A stretch of 64,000 bases of DNA from NCBI RefSeq assembly GCF_011317445.1, contig NZ_JAAAPL010000001.1, positions 1,612,001-1,676,000 of the forward strand, written 5' to 3'. The position numbers and the translations under genes were made by a program. This document shows, piece after piece, positions 59,974 to 64,000 of this stretch. A model generated the notes under the pieces. The model had not been told where the DNA came from, ran no database searches, and saw only the letters and a program-made list of their open reading frames with translations. This DNA comes from Chelativorans multitrophicus (GTDB lineage: Bacteria; Pseudomonadota; Alphaproteobacteria; Rhizobiales; Rhizobiaceae). Positions within the stretch are counted from its first letter, which is position 1. Each line of letters opens with the position of its first letter.

Positions 59974-61833
59974 ATGAATCTTAGGGCCCTCTGGTACTTC
60001 CTGTCCGCTTTTTCGGGAGCAGGCATCAACAACGGGGCGAAACGGCTGGGAATTTCGCAAGCCACGCTAAGCGCTGCGATCACCGGCCTTGAGGAACTGC
60101 TGGGCGCAGCCCTGTTCGACCGCACGCCGGCCGGGCTGCAGCCTACCCCGATGGCAATGCGGTTCAGCGCTTTCGCGAGCGCGATCACGACCGATGTTGA
60201 AATGGCCTTCCTGGACATCGCAGCGAATTCCAGCGGCGAGATCGAGCCTGCCCCCGTAATTTCCTATGACGTCCCACTCTGCTCTGTTGCCGACTGGGCC
60301 CTTCTGCGCGGCATGCTGGCATCCATTCCGCTCGGGGGCGCGAGGGGAATAAGGATTGCTTCGGATTTGACTGAAAGAGACGTTCCGAGGCCTGGCTCGG
60401 TGTCTGTCTCCTATGGGCTCGCCAGGCCCGGATCGGAGGAAATGGACGGACCGGGAGAGATTATCCCCGACAGCTGGTGCCTGGTCACGACCGGGTCCCG
60501 CTTTTCGGAGGAGCAGCCAATTGCATGGGACGATATCATCAAGGCACCCCTGCTGATGGCCCGAGTGTCTGGCAATCCCGAGCAGCGGCTGTTTCGGCAG
60601 GCCCGGCCGCCCGAACTTATCAGGTTGGACCGCTTGAGGTCATATACCAATCTTCTTTCGCAGGGTGACACCTCCCTGCTGCTGCCGCGATCCTGCCTGC
60701 TGGACGGCTTCGTCTCCAGCGAGCTCCGCATGCTGAAAATAGAAGGTGCCCCGCTGCAGCCGGCAATCCAGGTGCAATGCCATGATGGTTCGCCCTTGCC
60801 CGTGAAGCGCCTCGCCGCAGAAATAGCAAGGGAGCTTTCAGCCACTTTGCCGGCGACCAATTATCGCCAGACACGGCTGCAAGTGCTTGAACGCGGTTTG
60901 GAAATCCAAGCCTTCCGGAGCTTTACAGAAACCATCAGGACCGGAAGCACGACCAAAGCCGCCAACCAGCTCCGCATTGTCCAGCCTGCACTGTCGCGCC
61001 AGATCCGGAAGCTGGAAAACGCAACGGGACAGCAGCTTTTCATCCGCTCCGAGCATGGCATGACGCCTACCGCCGCGAGCCGCCGACTGCATCTGCTGAC
61101 CAAGACGGTTATGGCCGATTACGCGACCGGACTTGAGCAGATGAAGGGCAGGAAAAGCATCGGCGAATCCGCCGCCGCCCGGGTCCGCTTCGGCATTATC
61201 CCGGCTGCGGATTCGAGCAGCCTCATAGCTCAAGGCGTCGCGAAAACCATTGCGCAATGGAAGATCGCATTTCCAGAGGCTGAAGTGATGATGGCGGAGG
61301 GCTATTCCAGCGAGCTTCTTCGCTGGCTGCGTACCCATCTGATCGACTTTGCCATTATCGATACCCATGAAAGAGAACCGGGGCTGGTCGTCAATCCGAT
61401 CTTCACGGAGCCAATCAGCTTGGTCTTCGCGAAAGGCTCGATCTGGGACACCGGCGAGCCGGAGATTGCGATGTCGAAATTGGACCCAAGGCGCCTATGC
61501 CTTCCTTCTAAAGAATTTGGTCTTCGGGCCCATTTCGACCTGGCAATGTCCGAGATTGACAAGGGTGTTTCGCCTGGTCTCCAAATAGACAGCCTGGCGG
61601 TTTGCCTGGGCCTCGTGACGACGGCAGAATGGGCAACGCTTCTGCCTTTCAGCGCCGTGCATCATCTTTTGGCAGCGCGGCAATTGAGCTACCGCGTTCT
61701 GGTCCAGCCGCAAGTGGATCGGCGCATCTGTTCTGTGCGCAGCCTGCGCGCACCGCAGACGACCGCTTCGGCGGCCCTGATGCGTGCGCTGGAGGTCTCC
61801 CTCGCGCAGCTTCTGCACCAGGATGGCCGGTGA
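59974..61833 (+). CDS. Tandem-duplicated LysR-type transcriptional regulator
   Basis: 619 aa, twice the normal LysR length. Residues 3-60 form one winged HTH (LGISQATLSAAITGLEELLG) followed by about 230 residues of effector domain; residues 311-370 form a second HTH (LRIVQPALSRQIRKLENATG) followed by a second effector domain. The two halves are only distantly alike, so this is a fusion or old duplication, with one uninterrupted frame. Divergent from the ergothioneine-type operon and almost certainly its regulator. The N-terminal half is the more diverged one. Confidence 0.85.
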   Translation: MNLRALWYFLSAFSGAGINNGAKRLGISQATLSAAITGLEELLGAALFDRTPAGLQPTPMAMRFSAFASAITTDVEMAFLDIAANSSGEIEPAPVISYDVPLCSVADWALLRGMLASIPLGGARGIRIASDLTERDVPRPGSVSVSYGLARPGSEEMDGPGEIIPDSWCLVTTGSRFSEEQPIAWDDIIKAPLLMARVSGNPEQRLFRQARPPELIRLDRLRSYTNLLSQGDTSLLLPRSCLLDGFVSSELRMLKIEGAPLQPAIQVQCHDGSPLPVKRLAAEIARELSATLPATNYRQTRLQVLERGLEIQAFRSFTETIRTGSTTKAANQLRIVQPALSRQIRKLENATGQQLFIRSEHGMTPTAASRRLHLLTKTVMADYATGLEQMKGRKSIGESAAARVRFGIIPAADSSSLIAQGVAKTIAQWKIAFPEAEVMMAEGYSSELLRWLRTHLIDFAIIDTHEREPGLVVNPIFTEPISLVFAKGSIWDTGEPEIAMSKLDPRRLCLPSKEFGLRAHFDLAMSEIDKGVSPGLQIDSLAVCLGLVTTAEWATLLPFSAVHHLLAARQLSYRVLVQPQVDRRICSVRSLRAPQTTASAALMRALEVSLAQLLHQDGR

Positions 61834-61942
61834 GCTGTTGGATTGGCGCCGTTTGCGAGAAGCCGTTGAGCAAGGGGCCACTGCAGTTGCTTTCGCTCAA
61901 TCGCGAGCGAGTCTCAATGTTAAGGCCTGCAAGCTAGCACTG

Positions 61943-62236
61943 CAGAAAAACGGGAACTGGCGAAGACCGTCGCCATCCTGGCCGGCGCCGCTCCCCTGAC
62001 GTTTGAAGCGAGAATAGATGATCTGGAAGCGCGCAAAATGAAGTTGCCCGCCCTGCCCCGCCAACCGGCCGGACCTGCTGCCGAGTTCGTTGACGGCTAC
62101 ACGCAGAAGACTAACCAGCCACGGATGAAAGCCCGCGCTAACATCCATGCCGCCTCCCAGCATTTACGCCACGCTGCATGGCGAACTCGGCACGATCCTG
62201 AACTGGGTCGAGCGGCGGGTGGCGTGGAGGCGGACA
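61943..62236 (+). pseudogene. Remnant of a serine site-specific recombinase C-terminus
   Basis: One frame gives LTFEARIDDLEARKMKLPAL, the coiled segment with the LEARK pattern of large serine recombinases; a second frame near 62158-62230 gives ATLHGELGTILNW, the LHGDLAxIL-type end of the same family. The frames differ, so at least one frameshift has occurred. No catalytic domain is present. Alternative: chance resemblance, since the pieces are short. Confidence 0.45.
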
Positions 62237-62268
62237 ACAAAAAAGCCCCTGGCTTGGGCCAAGGGCTT
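62236..62268 (-). terminator. Rho-independent terminator (minus strand)
   Basis: Stem arms 62243-62252 and 62259-62268 pair over 10 bp with one G-T pair, loop of 6, followed on the minus strand by TTTTTTGTT. Well-formed intrinsic terminator. Confidence 0.75.
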
Positions 62269-62283
62269 GGTTTGACATTTTCT

Positions 62284-62319
62284 GTATCGTTGGTTGCGGG
62301 AGCACGCAACTACCGATAC
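62284..62319. repeat. Two-tier inverted repeat
   Basis: Outer arms GTATCG (62284-62289) and CGATAC (62314-62319), inner arms GTTGCG (62293-62298) and CGCAAC (62305-62310), separated by 3-nt bulges on each side. It lies just upstream (minus sense) of the terminator at 62236-62268 and looks like part of a structured RNA. Confidence 0.5.
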
Positions 62320-62397
62320 CGACACTCGCTCCAAATTGCTGTGTAGTCAGGTCAGCGCGGCTCTGACAGAAGCGCATCGCACAAGCGTGCGGTCGCC

Positions 62398-62418
62398 AAA
62401 AGAGCCTCAAGGAGGCCC
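62398..62418 (-). terminator. Terminator-like hairpin (minus strand)
   Basis: Arms 62402-62408 and 62412-62418 form a 7-bp stem with a 3-nt loop, followed in minus sense by TTTT. Second of three such hairpins within 250 bp. Confidence 0.5.
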
Positions 62419-62439
62419 GGAACTCATCGACAAAGATGG

Positions 62440-62481
62440 ACCAAAAAGGAAAAGCCGCCACACTTCGCAGCGTGACGGCTT
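62440..62481 (-). terminator. Rho-independent terminator (minus strand), likely end of the phosphoribosyltransferase transcript
   Basis: Arms 62452-62462 and 62471-62481 pair over 11 bp with two G-T pairs, loop of 8, followed on the minus strand by TTTTCCTTTTT. It lies about 170 bp beyond the phosphoribosyltransferase stop, leaving an unusual long 3' region. Confidence 0.7.
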
Positions 62482-62654
62482 CCTGAACTTGATCAGCCGA
62501 TGCCTGATCGTGAGGCTTTTTCCCCTTACAGGATGGCCACCTCGGGCGCCGCTCGGACCTGCACGTTGCCGTGCTTGATGTTTTGAGACCGTGAGGCATA
62601 GGCACGGTCTGTCTTGATGCGTGGAGAAATAGCGTAACAGGCCTCGAATGTCAA

Positions 62655-63398
62655 TCATGATGACGGTCGCACCGCGTTCAAGTCGCTCAGCAGGCAGACC
62701 CCACGCTCTACGATCGCACCCTGCTCTCGCAGACATTCCGCCACAGAGATAATCGATGTTCCCGATGACACAAGATCATCGATCAGGGCAATCCTCTGCC
62801 CTGCCAGCGCCGGGACTTCTCCGCTTACGGTAAACGGCTGAAAGAAGCGCCGCATCGGTTTGGCAACTTCCTTCATCTGGAAATCCGTGTCCCGCTTCGC
62901 CCTCCTCAGTTGGCCGAGTTCGGCCTTGAAAGCTCTTTCATCACGATCTTTCGTGAACTGCGGAAAGCTGGCGTCAATGGCGTCCAGAACCTCACCGACC
63001 GTCCGCTTGCGCAGAAAGTTCGATTCTACGAGTGGCAATCCCGACACCTGCGCCACGCGCGTTGCAAACAATCGGCATAGGGGTTTGCTCGACGGAACAT
63101 CAACAAGAACATCCGCCTCCAGCTCGCCGACGAACGCTGCCAGAATCTCATCAGCGCGCTTGTAGAGCATCTGGTGGTACATTGGCTGCATACGGTAGCC
63201 ATTCATTTGCTTCAGCGCGTAAACCAGCGGATTGCCGTCACGGTCATGCCCCTTCGTAGTCTTGCGGCGGAAGACATATTGAATCCGCAGCCCGTCTATC
63301 GCGCCCTCTGTCGGATTTCCTTCGATGGAGGTATCCACGAGTTCCTGATGGGAGTGGTCGATAATCACCGTCTTGTTGGCGTAAACATTTATCCCCAA
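62655..63398 (-). CDS. Phosphoribosyltransferase-domain protein of the mobile element
   Basis: 247 aa starting at TTG 63398 (an in-frame stop precedes it closely and no ATG is near). The type I PRTase PRPP loop RIALIDDLVSSGTSI is clear, with VDVPSSKPLCRLFATRVAQ before it, like ComF-type or orphan PRTases. N-terminal 80 residues are an extra domain of unknown role. Such PRTases occur on conjugative elements and as effectors in some defence systems; no partner gene such as a reverse transcriptase is visible here. Confidence 0.8.
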   Translation of the reverse strand: MGINVYANKTVIIDHSHQELVDTSIEGNPTEGAIDGLRIQYVFRRKTTKGHDRDGNPLVYALKQMNGYRMQPMYHQMLYKRADEILAAFVGELEADVLVDVPSSKPLCRLFATRVAQVSGLPLVESNFLRKRTVGEVLDAIDASFPQFTKDRDERAFKAELGQLRRAKRDTDFQMKEVAKPMRRFFQPFTVSGEVPALAGQRIALIDDLVSSGTSIISVAECLREQGAIVERGVCLLSDLNAVRPSS

Positions 63399-63524
63399 GA
63401 ACCCTCAACCTCCCCCCTGCTCATGTAAACAGAACAGCACATCTGCCGTATCCGAAGTCTTCGTGTATATGACCTCGCTCCGAGAAGCACACGCAAATGG
63501 TGCCTTGCACGACATCGAAGCGAA

Positions 63525-63746
63525 TTAGTTCCCCAGACGCCGCGCCTTTGCGAACCCGCGATCGGTGGCGATGAACCGCTCCAGCATCGGCACGATCAGC
63601 CGGACGGGATCAGCAGCGGGCTGGCCACTTTCGCGGGCCAGCACCTCTGCATAGACGATCAGATCACGGTGGAGCGTGCCCGGCAGTTCAACCGTCACTT
63701 TGACGGGTTTGTCTTCAACGAGTGGGCCGAGTTTCAGCTTTGTCAT
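63525..63746 (-). CDS. DUF2274 family protein of the conjugative transfer region
   Basis: 73 aa, MTKLKLGPLVEDKPVKVTVE start and PVRLIVPMLERFIATDRGF end, a small protein that typically follows trbI in alphaproteobacterial integrative conjugative elements. It starts 2 bp after the trbI stop, matching that arrangement. Function unknown. Confidence 0.88.
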   Translation of the reverse strand: MTKLKLGPLVEDKPVKVTVELPGTLHRDLIVYAEVLARESGQPAADPVRLIVPMLERFIATDRGFAKARRLGN

Positions 63747-63748
63747 GG

Positions 63749-64000
63749 TCAGTTCCTATAGGGTTCGAGTACCAGGTCGCGGGTGACGATGACCCTGACG
63801 GGATAGCCCGGTCGGACGGTCAAGGTCGGCGCGACCTGCAACTGACGCTGGACGATTTGCTGCCCGGCCTGATTGATGGTGTCCTGTGCGCCGTCGCGGA
63901 TGGCGCGGATCAGACGGTCTTCGTCGTCGGTCGCCAGTTCCGTGCCAATGCCGAGCAGCGTGGACAGCCCGGCTGCTTTCATCAGATCCCACCAGTGGTA
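63749..64000 (-). CDS. trbI: Conjugal transfer protein TrbI (VirB10-like), C-terminal end only
   Basis: 84 codons plus stop; the frame continues past the right window edge. STLLGIGTELATDDEDRLIR and INQAGQQIVQRQLQVAPTLT, then PGYPVRVIVTRDL, are the conserved C-terminus of TrbI, the envelope-spanning component of the mating-pair apparatus. Marks the window end as part of a Tn4371-like or related integrative conjugative element. Confidence 0.9.
   Translation of the reverse strand, partial: YHWWDLMKAAGLSTLLGIGTELATDDEDRLIRAIRDGAQDTINQAGQQIVQRQLQVAPTLTVRPGYPVRVIVTRDLVLEPYRN

Larger units (their letters stand above)
61834..62654. other. 821-bp gene-free boundary between the catabolic region and the mobile element
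   Basis: Contains a decayed recombinase-like tail (61943-62236) on the plus strand and a hairpin-rich segment (62236-62481) with three terminator-like stems pointing to the minus strand. No intact gene. The join between chromosome and mobile element is probably in here. Confidence 0.6.
62655..64000. mobile_element. End of an integrative conjugative element extending beyond the window
   Basis: The order trbI, DUF2274 and a co-oriented accessory phosphoribosyltransferase gene is conjugative-element cargo at the end of a trb operon. The left boundary is not resolved; it probably lies between the LysR gene end (61833) and the phosphoribosyltransferase gene. No attachment-site repeat could be tested because the other end is outside the window. 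Confidence 0.65.

Noticed and set aside
1-64000. CRISPR arrays, rRNA and tRNA genes, intact insertion sequences
   Set aside because: No regularly spaced repeats, no tRNA- or rRNA-like sequence and no complete transposase were seen on either strand.

Overview
The window (GC-rich, dense operons, many ABC, TRAP and tricarboxylate transporters, FCD-type GntR regulators) looks like chromosome of an alphaproteobacterium of the Rhizobiales (Mesorhizobium/Aminobacter/Chelativorans-like). That placement is inferred from gene content and base composition, not from a marker gene; no rRNA or tRNA gene was seen. Almost the whole window is a catabolic accessory region: uptake systems paired with degradation enzymes, each unit with its own regulator.

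Layout. 1-5748 (minus): a branched-chain-amino-acid-type ABC importer (livKHMGF order) followed by an aldehyde dehydrogenase cut by the window edge. 6086-7108: exported metallo-beta-lactamase-fold hydrolase. 7389-10050 (plus): a radical-SAM/DUF4130-UdgX DNA-repair pair. 10297-15803 (minus): homoprotocatechuate meta-cleavage operon hpaF-E-D-G-H-I with a perfect 16-bp operator palindrome at its promoter. 16285-22444 (plus): tripartite tricarboxylate transporter tctCBA with prpD/prpB-like enzymes and a GntR regulator; its promoter is flanked by two near-identical FCD-type operators. 22550-27498 (minus): gntR-dctPMQ-dehydrogenase-rpiB, a TRAP-fed sugar-acid or polyol operon. 28137-39433: a PucR-type regulator, a DUF1185 gene, a two-component flavin monooxygenase set (flavin reductase, aldehyde dehydrogenase, luciferase-like monooxygenase, alpha/beta hydrolase, CMD and NIPSNAP proteins) and a betaine-type ABC importer. 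A shared TNCTGCGAAAC-like box in front of four transcription units suggests one regulon, and the enzyme set resembles the known trigonelline (N-methylnicotinate betaine) pathway. 40221-47017: exported M20 amidohydrolase, then a sulfur operon (rhodanese, acyl-CoA synthetase, persulfide dioxygenase, TauE/SafE exporter) with a divergent AraC regulator.

The most interesting part is 47046-61833: a ten-gene minus-strand operon with a divergent tandem-LysR regulator. It encodes a histidine-ammonia-lyase homologue lacking the MIO glycine (ergothionase-like), a urocanase homologue (thiourocanate hydratase), a DUF917 thiohydantoin desulfurase, a hydantoinase, an M20 N-carbamoyl amino acid hydrolase, a betaine-type ABC importer, a GST and a BisC-type molybdoenzyme. 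Together these fit import of ergothioneine (or S-methyl-ergothioneine) and its breakdown to trimethylamine, sulfide, ammonia, CO2 and glutamate. The adjacent persulfide/sulfite operon could dispose of the released sulfur.

The right edge (about 61.9-64 kb) is the end of a conjugative element: a decayed serine-recombinase-like remnant, a hairpin-rich non-coding stretch, a phosphoribosyltransferase, DUF2274 and the 3' end of trbI.
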